A DNA stretch of 64,000 bases from Chitinimonas_A lacunae (lineage in GTDB: Bacteria > Pseudomonadota > Gammaproteobacteria > Burkholderiales > Chitinimonadaceae). The notes beneath the pieces are model-generated. The model was not told the origin of the DNA. It did not search any database and worked only from the letters and a program-made list of their open reading frames with translations. The DNA lies in contig NZ_JBHSBU010000001.1 of NCBI RefSeq assembly GCF_042650885.1, forward strand, positions 2,604,001 through 2,668,000, given 5' to 3'. A program made the translations under genes and the position numbers. Of this stretch, positions 1-7,953 are shown piece by piece (position 1 is the first letter of the stretch; every line of letters starts with the position of its first letter).

Positions 1-262
1 CGGGGTCGCGGTCGCCGGCCAGGGCCGGATCGAAACCGCGCTGTCGATCAGCGATGTGACCTTTCGTCCGCTTGAACCGGCCGAGATCGACGCCTATGTC
101 GCCAGCGGCGAACCGATGGACAAGGCTGGCGCCTACGGCCTGCAAGGACTCGGTTCGGTACTGGTAGCCGAAATGCGCGGCAGCTTCAGCGGTGTGATCG
201 GTCTACCGCTGAGTGAAACGGTGGAACTGCTGCGCCGGATGGGCTACCCGTTTTGGGGCTGA
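1..262 (+). CDS. maf: Maf-family nucleotide pyrophosphatase, YhdE type (5' end missing)
   Basis: This is the C-terminal part of a Maf/YhdE protein, a house-cleaning pyrophosphatase that hydrolyses non-canonical or excess dTTP/UTP-type nucleotides in the cytoplasm. The frame is open from base 2 to the stop at 260-262, so the gene starts left of the window. The block GEPMDKAGAYGLQG and the later GLPLSETVELLRRMG are characteristic of the family. EPMDKAG favours the YhdE (dTTP/UTP) subgroup over the YceF (m7GTP) subgroup, which has EPMDCAG. The assignment of subgroup is inference from this short segment. A terminator follows at once. Confidence 0.88.
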   Translation, partial: GVAVAGQGRIETALSISDVTFRPLEPAEIDAYVASGEPMDKAGAYGLQGLGSVLVAEMRGSFSGVIGLPLSETVELLRRMGYPFWG

Positions 263-285
263 GGCGACCACCATCGCATGACCCA

Positions 286-322
286 AGAAAAAACCCGACG
301 AGCATTTTCGTCGGGTTTTTTT
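286..322. terminator. Bidirectional intrinsic terminator between maf and the DUF4124 gene
   Basis: An 8-bp perfect stem CCCGACGA/TCGTCGGG (294-301 and 308-315) is flanked by a run of A on the left and seven T on the right. It can therefore end transcription of maf on the plus strand and of the convergent DUF4124 gene on the minus strand. Confidence 0.85.
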
Positions 323-399
323 GTAATCTATTTATAGCCCGTTGAGGGTATGGCACGGCTTTGGCCATTTTTTATATTTCAGGCAGTGGCGCCTGTTTT

Positions 400-1026
400 T
401 TATTTCTTCTTCAATACCGTATCGCCCTTGAGTTCGACCAGTCGCTTCTTGTCAGCCTCGGCACGTTCGCGGATTTGCCCGATTTCGGTTTCGCGCCGCT
501 TGAGGTTGTCGTTGAGCTTGACCAGCTCCTGCTCGGTTTCGGCGATATTGGCCTGGATATCTTCGGGGATCGGCCGGTTGCGCTTGGTAAAGCGCTCGGT
601 CTGCTTATGCAGCCCTTCGAGCCGCTTGGTGGCCGTTTCGATACGCTGCTTGTCGGCCTGGATCAAGGCTTCGACCTGTTCGATATTGCGATCGCGGATC
701 GCATCGATTTCGGCTGTCGAGGTAAAGCTCTGGGTCAGGGCCTTGTCGCGGCGCTTGGCTTCGGTACGTTTTTGTTCTTCGACCCGCTTCTGCGCTTCTT
801 CGGCTTCGCGGGCGGCGCGCTGCTCAGGGGTCAGATAGCCTTCGACCTGCTTGAGCGGCATGGCGCGCCGGTTCATTTCGGTATGGCCCTTCTGGGTCTG
901 CTGGGCCGGCGGCTTATCGCTGTACTGGACCTTGCCGTTCTCATCCACCCACTTGTAGAGGCGATCACCCGCCTGCGCCGACAGGGCTAGCGCGAAAAAC
1001 AGGGGGAGGACGAGACGCAGCGACAT
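400..1026 (-). CDS. DUF4124 domain protein with coiled-coil C-terminus
   Basis: This 208-residue protein starts with a Sec signal peptide of about 19 residues (ending near ALSAQA). A DUF4124 module follows, with the pattern LYKWVDENGKVQYSDKPP (residues about 23-40). The remainder, about residues 60-205, is highly charged and helical, rich in E, K, Q and R, and probably forms a coiled coil. DUF4124 is a small envelope module of unknown function, common in beta- and gammaproteobacteria. The gene lies 21 bp downstream of pyrE on the same strand and probably shares its transcript. A second DUF4124 gene lies at 7042-7476. Confidence 0.8.
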   Translation of the reverse strand: MSLRLVLPLFFALALSAQAGDRLYKWVDENGKVQYSDKPPAQQTQKGHTEMNRRAMPLKQVEGYLTPEQRAAREAEEAQKRVEEQKRTEAKRRDKALTQSFTSTAEIDAIRDRNIEQVEALIQADKQRIETATKRLEGLHKQTERFTKRNRPIPEDIQANIAETEQELVKLNDNLKRRETEIGQIRERAEADKKRLVELKGDTVLKKK

Positions 1027-1047
1027 GATAAGAATTCTCCGTGAGGG

Positions 1048-1689
1048 TCAGACGACCCCATAGCGTGACCGATAAGCCTCGACCAATTGCAAATTCTGTT
1101 CCAGCTCGGGGCGGCCACGCAGAAAATCGATCAGATCGATCAGTTTGGCAATCGCGATCACCGGAATACCGTAGTCAGATTCGACCTCCTGGACCGCCGA
1201 GCGTTCGCCCTTGCCACGCTCCTGCCGATCAAGGGCGATCAATACGCCGGCGGGCATGGCGCCCTGGGCGCGGATCAGCTCGACCGACTCGCGCACCGAA
1301 GTGCCGGCCGAGATCACGTCATCGATGATCAGTACCCGGCCGCGCAGCGGGGCGCCGACCAGATTGCCACCTTCGCCATGGTCCTTGGCTTCCTTGCGAT
1401 TGAAGCAGAACGGCACATTGTGACCTTTTTCGGCCAGTGCCACGGCGGTGGTGGTAGCCAGCGGAATGCCCTTGTAGGCCGGGCCGAACAACATATCAAA
1501 ACTGATCCCGGCTGCCTGAGCGGCTTCCGCATAGAAGCGGCCGAGCTGGCCCACGCTGGCGCCGTCGTTGAACAGACCGGCGTTGAAGAAATAAGGCGAC
1601 AGTCTGCCGGCCTTGGTCTGGAACTCGCCAAAACGCAGGACGTCGTGTTCCACAGCAAAGGCGATGAAATCGGTACTGGAATAGGACAT
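1048..1689 (-). CDS. pyrE: Orotate phosphoribosyltransferase
   Basis: PyrE joins orotate to PRPP to give OMP, the fifth step of de novo pyrimidine synthesis, in the cytoplasm. The 213-residue product has the usual family length. It shows the PRPP-binding loop VLIIDDVISAGTS and the conserved FGPAYKGIPL and FNRKEAKDHGEGG segments that carry the catalytic lysine region. It is transcribed away from the exonuclease III gene, with 72 bp between the two starts, and is followed closely by the DUF4124 gene. Confidence 0.96.
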   Translation of the reverse strand: MSYSSTDFIAFAVEHDVLRFGEFQTKAGRLSPYFFNAGLFNDGASVGQLGRFYAEAAQAAGISFDMLFGPAYKGIPLATTTAVALAEKGHNVPFCFNRKEAKDHGEGGNLVGAPLRGRVLIIDDVISAGTSVRESVELIRAQGAMPAGVLIALDRQERGKGERSAVQEVESDYGIPVIAIAKLIDLIDFLRGRPELEQNLQLVEAYRSRYGVV

Positions 1690-1761
1690 GGGAATGCAAC
1701 AGGGACTGGCCGATAAGATTTAATAGCATATCATTCGCGCTTTCAGTCCAGGAAATCGCCG

Positions 1762-2535
1762 ATGCGCATCGTCTCCGCCAACCTCAATGGCATCCGCTCC
1801 GCCCATCAGAAAGGTTTTTTCGACTGGCTCGATAGCCATCAGGCCGATCTGGTCTGCGTTCAGGAACTCAAGGCACACGCCGACGACCTGACCGAACGGA
1901 TGCGCAGCTCAGGCGGGCTGACCGGCTATTTCCACCATGCCGAGAAAAAGGGCTATAGCGGCGTCGGCCTCTACTGCCGCCGTCAACCCGACCGGGTGGT
2001 GGAAGGACTGGGCATCGCCGAGATCGATTGCGAAGGCCGCTATTTGCAGCTCGACTTCGGCAATCTAAGCGTGGTGTCGCTCTACCTGCCGTCGGGTTCG
2101 AGTTCCGAGGAGCGGCAACAGGTCAAATTCGCCTTTCTCGCCCATTTCCTGCCGCATCTGGAGCAGTTGATCGCCAGCGGCCGCGATGTGGTGCTGTGCG
2201 GCGACTGGAATATCGCCCATCGCGAGATCGACCTGAAAAACTGGAAAGGCAATCTGAAGAATTCCGGCTTTCTGCCGGAAGAACGGGCCTGGATTGGCCA
2301 TCTGTTCGACCGGCTGGGCTGGGTCGATATCTGGCGCCGGCTCTACCCCGAGACGCCCGGCTATACCTGGTGGTCGAACCGCGGCCAGGCTTATGCCAAG
2401 GATGTGGGCTGGCGCATCGATTACCAGATCGCCACGCCGGCGCTTGCCGCCCGCGCCCACCGCGCCAGTATCTTCAAGGACAGCAAATTCTCCGACCACG
2501 CGCCGCTGACGGTCGATTACCACGGCGACTTCTGA
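1762..2535 (+). CDS. xth: Exodeoxyribonuclease III (AP endonuclease)
   Basis: This enzyme belongs to the ExoIII/APE1 family and cuts DNA 5' of abasic sites in base excision repair. It also has 3'-5' exonuclease activity. The 257-residue sequence has all metal and catalytic motifs: an N-terminal NLNGIRSA, VQELK with the metal-binding Glu, GDWNIAH, and the C-terminal SDHAPL with the Asp-His pair. The start codon fits the family N-terminus (MRIVSANLNGIR). The stop lies 2 bp before the AmpG-like transporter gene, so the two are probably cotranscribed. Confidence 0.95.
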   Translation: MRIVSANLNGIRSAHQKGFFDWLDSHQADLVCVQELKAHADDLTERMRSSGGLTGYFHHAEKKGYSGVGLYCRRQPDRVVEGLGIAEIDCEGRYLQLDFGNLSVVSLYLPSGSSSEERQQVKFAFLAHFLPHLEQLIASGRDVVLCGDWNIAHREIDLKNWKGNLKNSGFLPEERAWIGHLFDRLGWVDIWRRLYPETPGYTWWSNRGQAYAKDVGWRIDYQIATPALAARAHRASIFKDSKFSDHAPLTVDYHGDF

Positions 2536-2537
2536 TC

Positions 2538-3977
2538 ATGAATGCCTCGCTCTATCTGTCGGTCTTCGGCAATCGGCGCATTGCGGCCGTGATGCTGCTG
2601 GGCTTTGCCTCGGGCCTGCCGCTGGCCCTGACCGCCGGCAGCCTGCAAGCCTGGCTGACGGTAAGCGGGCTTGATCTGGTCACGATTGGTTATTTCACGC
2701 TGATCGGTCAGCCCTATACCTACAAATTCCTGTGGGCGCCCTTGATGGACCGGTTCGAGCTGCCCTGGCTCGGCCGGCGCCGGGGTTGGATGCTGCTGAC
2801 CCAGTTGGGCCTCGCTGCCACCGTCTTTGCCATGTCCCTGGTATCACCGCAGCAGTCACCGGGGCTGTTAGCGATGCTCGGTCTGGTGGTGGCCTTTCTC
2901 TCGGCCTCGCAGGATGTGGTGTATGACGCCTATCGGGTCGAACTGCTTGAAGAAGCCGAACGCGGCCCCGGGGCGGCGGTCGGGGTGCTGGGCTACCGGC
3001 TGGCAATGCTGACTTCGGGCGCACTGGCACTGATCATGGCCGAGCGCTGGCTCGGCTGGCCGGCCACTTACCGGCTGATGGCCGGTTTATTGGCCCTGAT
3101 GGCGCTGGTGACGCTATGGGCACCGCGCCTGCCCAAGTTCGAGCGGCCACAGACGCCCGCGCGGCATGAGCTGCGCGGCTTTCTGATTCTGCTGGTCGGC
3201 GCCGCCGCCGGCTTCTGGCTCGCCCGTGAAGCGCTGACACTACTTGGCGTTCCGCAGCAGGGCAAGGGCTGGGGGCTGGTCTATCTGGTGGGCGAAGTGG
3301 TGCTGGCCGCCACGCTGGGACTGTGGGCGGCGCGGCGGGCCGGCTTCCCGGCGCTCAACGCCCCGCTCAACGAATTCTTCAGCCGCCAACACGCATTGGC
3401 CTTTCTGGCGCTGATCGTCCTGTATAAGCTCGGCGACGCGTTTGCCTCCAGCCTCAGCACCAGCTTCCTGATCCGCGGCGTGGGCTTCAGCCAGACCGAA
3501 GTGGGCGAGGTCAACAAGCTGTTCGGCATGCTGGCCACCGTCACCGGGGCGCTGCTGGGCGGTGCCTGGCTGATCAAACTCGGGCTGTACCGTTCGCTGC
3601 TGCTGTTTGGTCTGCTCCAGGCGGTATCGAATCTGATGTACTGGTGGCTTGCCGAGGCCGGTCATGTCTTCGGGCTGATGGTGCTGGCGGTCGGGGTGGA
3701 GAATCTCTGCGGTGGCATGGGCAGCACGGCCTTTGTGGTGCTGTTGATGGCGCTGTGCGACAAGCGGTTTACCGCGACCCAGTTTGCGCTGTTGTCGGCT
3801 TTTTCGGCTTTTGGCCGGGTCTATGTCGGACCGGCTGCCGGGGTGGCGGTGGAGCAGTTCGGCTGGGCGCCGTTTTTCCTCGGCACGGTGTTGACCGCCG
3901 TGCCGGGTCTCGTGTTACTGTGGATGCTCCGGTCCGCGGTCCGGGAACTCGATCAGCCGACCGACCGACCGTCCTAA
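2538..3977 (+). CDS. ampG: AmpG-like MFS permease (muropeptide transporter)
   Basis: The product is a 479-residue major facilitator protein with about 12-14 hydrophobic helices. The N-terminus (MLLGFASGLPLALTAGSLQ, then IGQPYTYKFLWAPLMDR) is the AmpG signature. AmpG imports GlcNAc-anhydroMurNAc peptides released from peptidoglycan so that they can be recycled. The chosen ATG at 2538 sits directly in front of the first helix. The frame is open further upstream, but that stretch overlaps the exonuclease gene and has no membrane character. The substrate is inferred from the family. Confidence 0.85.
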   Translation: MNASLYLSVFGNRRIAAVMLLGFASGLPLALTAGSLQAWLTVSGLDLVTIGYFTLIGQPYTYKFLWAPLMDRFELPWLGRRRGWMLLTQLGLAATVFAMSLVSPQQSPGLLAMLGLVVAFLSASQDVVYDAYRVELLEEAERGPGAAVGVLGYRLAMLTSGALALIMAERWLGWPATYRLMAGLLALMALVTLWAPRLPKFERPQTPARHELRGFLILLVGAAAGFWLAREALTLLGVPQQGKGWGLVYLVGEVVLAATLGLWAARRAGFPALNAPLNEFFSRQHALAFLALIVLYKLGDAFASSLSTSFLIRGVGFSQTEVGEVNKLFGMLATVTGALLGGAWLIKLGLYRSLLLFGLLQAVSNLMYWWLAEAGHVFGLMVLAVGVENLCGGMGSTAFVVLLMALCDKRFTATQFALLSAFSAFGRVYVGPAAGVAVEQFGWAPFFLGTVLTAVPGLVLLWMLRSAVRELDQPTDRPS

Positions 3978-4014
3978 TTGCTTCCCTCTCACCCTAGTCA
4001 GCGCGGAACCCGGC

Positions 4015-4314
4015 ATGGAAGCCGTTACCACGATTGCCCGTAATGTCGCCCGCATCGAACTGCGCGGCGAATTCACCTTCGAAGGCCACCGCGCCTTCAA
4101 GCTGGCCTGTCAGCAGGTGCTCGATACCGAAGGTGTCGATCATCTCGAGATCGACCTGAGCGGGGTCGATTACCTCGATAGCGCCGCACTGGGCATGTTG
4201 CTGCTGCTCAATGAGCGCTTCGGCCATCGCACCATCCGGCTGCTGCGTGCCAAGGGCTCGGTACGCGCCGTGCTCGATATGGCCAACTTCAGCCGGGTGT
4301 TCGTGCTCGAATAA
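4015..4314 (+). CDS. STAS-domain protein (anti-sigma factor antagonist type)
   Basis: This 99-residue protein is a single STAS domain of the SpoIIAA/RsbV type. The core LEIDLSGVDYLDSAALGMLLLL contains the DSAALG motif, whose Ser is the site phosphorylated by partner HPr-like or anti-sigma kinases in the family. No anti-sigma factor, phosphatase or ABC (Mla) gene lies next to it, so its partner cannot be read from context. In betaproteobacteria such stand-alone STAS proteins often serve signalling cascades. It follows the transporter gene by 37 bp. Confidence 0.85.
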   Translation: MEAVTTIARNVARIELRGEFTFEGHRAFKLACQQVLDTEGVDHLEIDLSGVDYLDSAALGMLLLLNERFGHRTIRLLRAKGSVRAVLDMANFSRVFVLE

Positions 4315-4328
4315 CGCTAAGAAAATAA

Positions 4329-4386
4329 TCTGCAAAAGCAGTGCAAGGCAAAGAGTCCTATATATTCGTTTTGCACTGTTTCCTGC
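4329..4386. repeat. TGCAAA/TTTGCA-type dyads in the convergent gap between STAS gene and ntrC
   Basis: The 18-mer at 4329-4346 is the exact reverse complement of the one at 41051-41068 (TTGCACTGCTTTTGCAGA). A related, degraded copy runs the other way at 4369-4386. The two pair as GCAGTGCAA and TTGCACTG across 24 bases, so the gap could form a hairpin between the two convergent genes. Confidence 0.55.
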
Positions 4387-4414
4387 CTCAGCAACTCCGC
4401 TCAGCCCCTCTGCT

Positions 4415-5821
4415 TCACTCTTCCTGCCACTGTCGCTCCAGGGCCAGTTCCTGGATTTTGCGCGTCAGGGTATTACGCCCCAGCCCCAGCCTCTCCGCCG
4501 CCTCGATCCGTTTACCGCCGGTGGCCGCCAGCGCATGGAGGATCAAGGTCTTCTCGAACTGCCGGGTCAGCTCGTCGATAAAACCGCGCTCCCCCTGACG
4601 CAGCCGCCGATCGGCCTCGGCCCCCAGCAGCGCCAGCCAGTCGCCGCCTTCACGCAGCGGCAAGGCGGTGTCGCCCCGTAGTTCGGGCGGCAGGTCGGAA
4701 GGGCCGACGGTCTGGCCCGGGGCCATCACGGTGATCCAGTGGCACAGGTTTTCCAGTTGGCGCACATTGCCCGGAAAGTCGAAGGCAGCGAGCCGCTTCA
4801 TCGCGTCCTCGCCCAGGCGCTTGGCCTCGACGCCGAGTTCACGGGCCGAGCGGGCCAGGAAGTGGCGGGCCAGCAGCGGAATATCCTCGTGCCGCTCACG
4901 CAATGGCGGCAGACGCAGCCGGATCACATTGAGCCGGTGGAACAGATCCTCGCGGAACAGGCCCTGGCGTACCCGTTCTTCGAGTGCCTGATGGGTGGCG
5001 GCAATCACCCGCACATTGGCCTTGATCGGGGCATGGCCGCCGACGCGGTAGAAATAGCCGTCGGACAGCACGCGCAGCAGCCGGGTCTGCAACTCGGGCG
5101 GCATATCGCCGATCTCGTCGAGAAACAGCGTGCCGCCTTCTGCCTGCTCGAAGCGGCCGGCACGCTGGGCCTGGGCGCCCGTGAAGGCGCCGCGTTCGTG
5201 GCCGAACAGTTCGGATTCAAGCAGATCGCGCGGAATCGCTGCCGTATTGATGGCCACAAAGGCGCGACCGGCACGTGGACTGTGCCGGTGCAGGGCACGC
5301 GCGACCAGTTCCTTGCCCGACCCCGATTCGCCGGTGATCAGCACTGTCGCCGACGATTGACTGAGCCGGCCGATGGCGCGGAAAACCTCCTGCATGGCGG
5401 CAGCCTGGCCGAGAATCTCGGGCGACTCGTCCGGCACCGACTCGACGCCTTCATGGCGCGAACTTTCATCCATGGCCCGCCGCACCAGCGCCGTGGCATG
5501 GTCGATATCGAAGGGCTTGGGCAGGTAGTCGAACGCCCCGCCCTGGAAAGCCGCCACGGCGCTTTCCAGGTCGGAATGGGCAGTCATGATGATCACCGGC
5601 AGTTCAGGCAGCCGGCTCTTGAGCCGGGCCAGCAGTTCGAGCCCCGATTCGCCGGGCATGCGGATATCGCTGACCACCACCGAGGGCCGGTCGCTATCGA
5701 GCGCTGCCAGCACCTCGGCGGCCGAGGCGAAACTGCGGAACTCGATATGTTCGCGGGTCAGCGCTTTTTCCAGCACCCAGCGTATCGAACGGTCATCGTC
5801 GATGATCCAGACGGGTTTCAT
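4415..5821 (-). CDS. ntrC: Nitrogen regulation response regulator NtrC
   Basis: NtrC activates sigma-54 promoters under nitrogen limitation. The 468-residue protein has a receiver domain (IIDDDRSIRW, phospho-Asp in VVVSDIRMPG), a full AAA+ domain and a C-terminal Fis-type helix-turn-helix. The AAA+ domain has Walker A GESGSGKELV, the sigma-54 contact loop GAFTGA, and Walker B TLFLDEIGDMP. The start at 5821 gives the standard N-terminus (MKPVWIIDDD). An upstream in-frame ATG at 5851 would overlap the end of ntrB and add ten residues, which is less likely. The gene follows ntrB in the same operon. Confidence 0.95.
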   Translation of the reverse strand: MKPVWIIDDDRSIRWVLEKALTREHIEFRSFASAAEVLAALDSDRPSVVVSDIRMPGESGLELLARLKSRLPELPVIIMTAHSDLESAVAAFQGGAFDYLPKPFDIDHATALVRRAMDESSRHEGVESVPDESPEILGQAAAMQEVFRAIGRLSQSSATVLITGESGSGKELVARALHRHSPRAGRAFVAINTAAIPRDLLESELFGHERGAFTGAQAQRAGRFEQAEGGTLFLDEIGDMPPELQTRLLRVLSDGYFYRVGGHAPIKANVRVIAATHQALEERVRQGLFREDLFHRLNVIRLRLPPLRERHEDIPLLARHFLARSARELGVEAKRLGEDAMKRLAAFDFPGNVRQLENLCHWITVMAPGQTVGPSDLPPELRGDTALPLREGGDWLALLGAEADRRLRQGERGFIDELTRQFEKTLILHALAATGGKRIEAAERLGLGRNTLTRKIQELALERQWQEE

Positions 5822-5840
5822 GGCAGGCAGTCGTCCAGGG

Positions 5841-6893
5841 TTAGGTTTCATCGCGCCAGCCGTTGAGCGGCAGCGTCAGGATAAAGGTGGTGCGGCCCGG
5901 TTCCGATTCGAACTCGATGGCGCCGTTGTGCTGTAGCACGAAGGTATGGGCCAGATGCAGGCCGATGCCGGTGCCGCCCGGACGGGCCGACACCAGGGGA
6001 TAGAACAAGGTATCGCGGATCTGCTCAGGGACACCGGGGCCGTTGTCGGCAATCTCGACCCGCAAGGCCAGCGGATAACGGCGCCGGTTCAGCGTGACCT
6101 GACGGGCGATCCGGGTACGCAGCACGATTTCACCGGCACCCTGCATGGCCTGCACCGCATTGCGCACGATATTGAGCACGGCCTGGATCAATTGCTCCTT
6201 GTCGCCATAAAGCGGCGGCAGGCTGGTGTCGTAGTCGCGCCGGACCGCAAGGCCGTTGGGCACTTCGGCCAGCACCACGCTGCGTACCCGCTCGAGCACT
6301 TCATGGATATTGAGTTCGGCCACCTGCGGCAGCCGGTGCGGCGTCAACAGCCGGTCGAGCAGGCTCTGCAAGCGGTCGGCCTCGTCGGTGATGACCTGGG
6401 TGTATTCGCGCAAAGCCGGGGTGGACAGCTCGTGACGCAGCAACTGCGCCGCCCCCCGGATACCGCCCAGCGGATTCTTGATCTCGTGGGCCAGATTGCG
6501 GATCAGTTGCCGATTGGCCTGCTGCTGTGCCGCCAGCCGTTCTTCGTTGGCGATCTTGCGCTGCTGGTCGGTCTGACGGAATTCGAGCACCACCAAGGGC
6601 GGCGGCGTATCGATATGTTTGACGGTGAAGCTGACGTGGATGGTATTGCCCAGCCGCAGCGCCAGGGCCACATCGTGTTCGGTCACGCTGGCGTTCTGTT
6701 TCTCGGCCGCATCGAGCGCGGCGAGGATTTCCTGCGGCTCGGAGAAACAGGCCGATAGCGGCCGGCCCAGGGTTTCACGCGCGTTCAGTTCGAACAGCGT
6801 CTCCGCAGCCGGGTTGAGATAGCGCATGGTGCTGGCTTGATCGAGCACCAACACGGCGGTTTCCAGCAGTTCGAGTCCGGAAAAGTTGAGCAT
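5841..6893 (-). CDS. ntrB: Nitrogen regulation sensor kinase NtrB
   Basis: NtrB is a cytoplasmic histidine kinase/phosphatase that controls NtrC and is itself controlled by PII proteins. The 350-residue protein has an N-terminal PAS domain (residues about 10-110) and an H-box NLAHEIKNPLGGIRGAAQLL with the phosphorylated His. A HATPase_c domain follows, with the N-box VLNIVRNAVQAM and glycine boxes DNGPGVP and GGTGIGLHL. There are no membrane segments, as expected. It lies upstream of ntrC with a 19-bp gap to the preferred ntrC start. Confidence 0.94.
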   Translation of the reverse strand: MLNFSGLELLETAVLVLDQASTMRYLNPAAETLFELNARETLGRPLSACFSEPQEILAALDAAEKQNASVTEHDVALALRLGNTIHVSFTVKHIDTPPPLVVLEFRQTDQQRKIANEERLAAQQQANRQLIRNLAHEIKNPLGGIRGAAQLLRHELSTPALREYTQVITDEADRLQSLLDRLLTPHRLPQVAELNIHEVLERVRSVVLAEVPNGLAVRRDYDTSLPPLYGDKEQLIQAVLNIVRNAVQAMQGAGEIVLRTRIARQVTLNRRRYPLALRVEIADNGPGVPEQIRDTLFYPLVSARPGGTGIGLHLAHTFVLQHNGAIEFESEPGRTTFILTLPLNGWRDET

Positions 6894-6954
6894 GATCGGG
6901 CCGGGGAAGAGGTCGAACCAAGCCTAGCAATTCATGGACCAATTCGCGAGCAAT

Positions 6955-6981
6955 AAAAAACCGCCTGACAAATCAGGCGGT
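6955..6981 (-). terminator. Intrinsic terminator after the second DUF4124 gene
   Basis: A perfect 8-bp stem CCGCCTGA/TCAGGCGG (6961-6968 and 6973-6980) is followed, on the minus strand, by a run of six U. It separates the glnA-side genes from ntrBC. Confidence 0.82.
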
Positions 6982-7041
6982 TGCGTTTGGTTTGCTGCAC
7001 ACGGCGCAGTGAACAAGTCATTACCGCACCGTTTTGGTGCA

Positions 7042-7476
7042 CTACTTGATGCGGTTGATTTCCTTTTGCAGCATCTCGATATTCTTTTCGCTGTGCATCA
7101 TGTCGTCGCGCAGCTTGGCCGCCCGCTCGGGCGTGGCCTTGCTCAGTTCGGTACGGGCCTGTTCGAGCAGACGCTGTTCGCTGGCCATTTCATCCTGTAG
7201 CAGTTGGCGCCGGTTGAGATCACGGCTGCGCTGGGTGGCACTATCGACCTTGGGGAAATCGGCCGGCGAGGGATTGGCGCTGGCACGGCTGCCACCACTG
7301 CTGCTGCCACCGCTGCGCGGGGCCGGGATGCTGCCCGGCAGACCGCTCATATCGATGCGCTTGGCGCCTTTCATCGGCACATTGGAATAGGTGACACGGC
7401 CTTCGGCATCGACATGCTTGTAGATGTCGGCCATGGCGACGCAACTCAGCAATAAGGCTAGCAGGGCGCGTTTCAT
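7042..7476 (-). CDS. DUF4124 domain protein, short form
   Basis: This 144-residue envelope protein has a short signal peptide (about residues 1-16). A DUF4124 motif follows, IYKHVDAEGRVTYSNVP, and then a Gly/Ser linker (about residues 50-70) and a charged helical tail. The architecture matches the DUF4124 gene at 400-1026, but the two differ strongly outside the motif. The start overlaps the YciI stop by 4 bp (ATGA), which implies translational coupling. The function is unknown. Confidence 0.75.
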   Translation of the reverse strand: MKRALLALLLSCVAMADIYKHVDAEGRVTYSNVPMKGAKRIDMSGLPGSIPAPRSGGSSSGGSRASANPSPADFPKVDSATQRSRDLNRRQLLQDEMASEQRLLEQARTELSKATPERAAKLRDDMMHSEKNIEMLQKEINRIK

Positions 7477-7793
7477 GTGCGGACCTCCGGGAGCGCCGGC
7501 GCCAACAGCGCGACGCGATAAGGGTAGACCTCGACCGAGACCACGCCGGCCGCGACCGCGGGATCGGCCGCGGCAAATGCCTGGGCGGCGGCCTGATCAT
7601 CGGCGCGGAACACGGCGATGCCAAAACCGCGCTCATCGACTTCCAGGGTACGGCCCGCCAGGATCAGACGGCCGTCCTGTAGCGCTTGCGACAGATAGTC
7701 AAAATGGGCCGCCATCACCGCTTCCTCTGCGGCGGTCAGGCCGTTGCGCAGCATATCGGGACGGACGGGGCGGATCAGGTAGAGATACTCCAT
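7473..7793 (-). CDS. YciI-family protein
   Basis: The 106-residue product has the ferredoxin-like YciI fold pattern. It starts MEYLYLIRPVRPDML, has a conserved His in AAHFDYLSQAL, then GRLILAGRT and a C-terminal VEVYPYRVAL strand. YciI proteins are small cytoplasmic enzymes or binding proteins whose substrates are mostly unknown. The gene overlaps the following DUF4124 gene by 4 bp. A strong terminator separates it from glnA, so it probably has its own promoter. Confidence 0.8.
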   Translation of the reverse strand: MEYLYLIRPVRPDMLRNGLTAAEEAVMAAHFDYLSQALQDGRLILAGRTLEVDERGFGIAVFRADDQAAAQAFAAADPAVAAGVVSVEVYPYRVALLAPALPEVRT

Positions 7794-7904
7794 GACATTG
7801 GCTTAATAAGAATTGCTCGGCATCTTACCATGGTAGGCCGCTAAGTGACTGGCCGCGCTGGTGATTCGGACAGACCGGCGCCCGCCCACTTGGTTCGCTG
7901 CCAT

Positions 7905-7938
7905 AAAAAAACGGACGGCGCCAAGCCGTCCGTTTTTG
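7905..7938. terminator. Intrinsic terminator after glnA
   Basis: A perfect 9-bp stem ACGGACGGC/GCCGTCCGT (7911-7919 and 7925-7933) lies 20 bp beyond the glnA stop. Runs of A and T on the two sides allow termination on either strand. Confidence 0.85.
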
Positions 7939-7953
7939 CCTGAATGCCGAGAC

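Noticed and set aside
2028..2537. Longer start for the AmpG-like gene inside the exonuclease gene
   Set aside because: The extra 170 residues are Arg/Pro-rich with no membrane character, and the ATG at 2538 sits just before the first helix.
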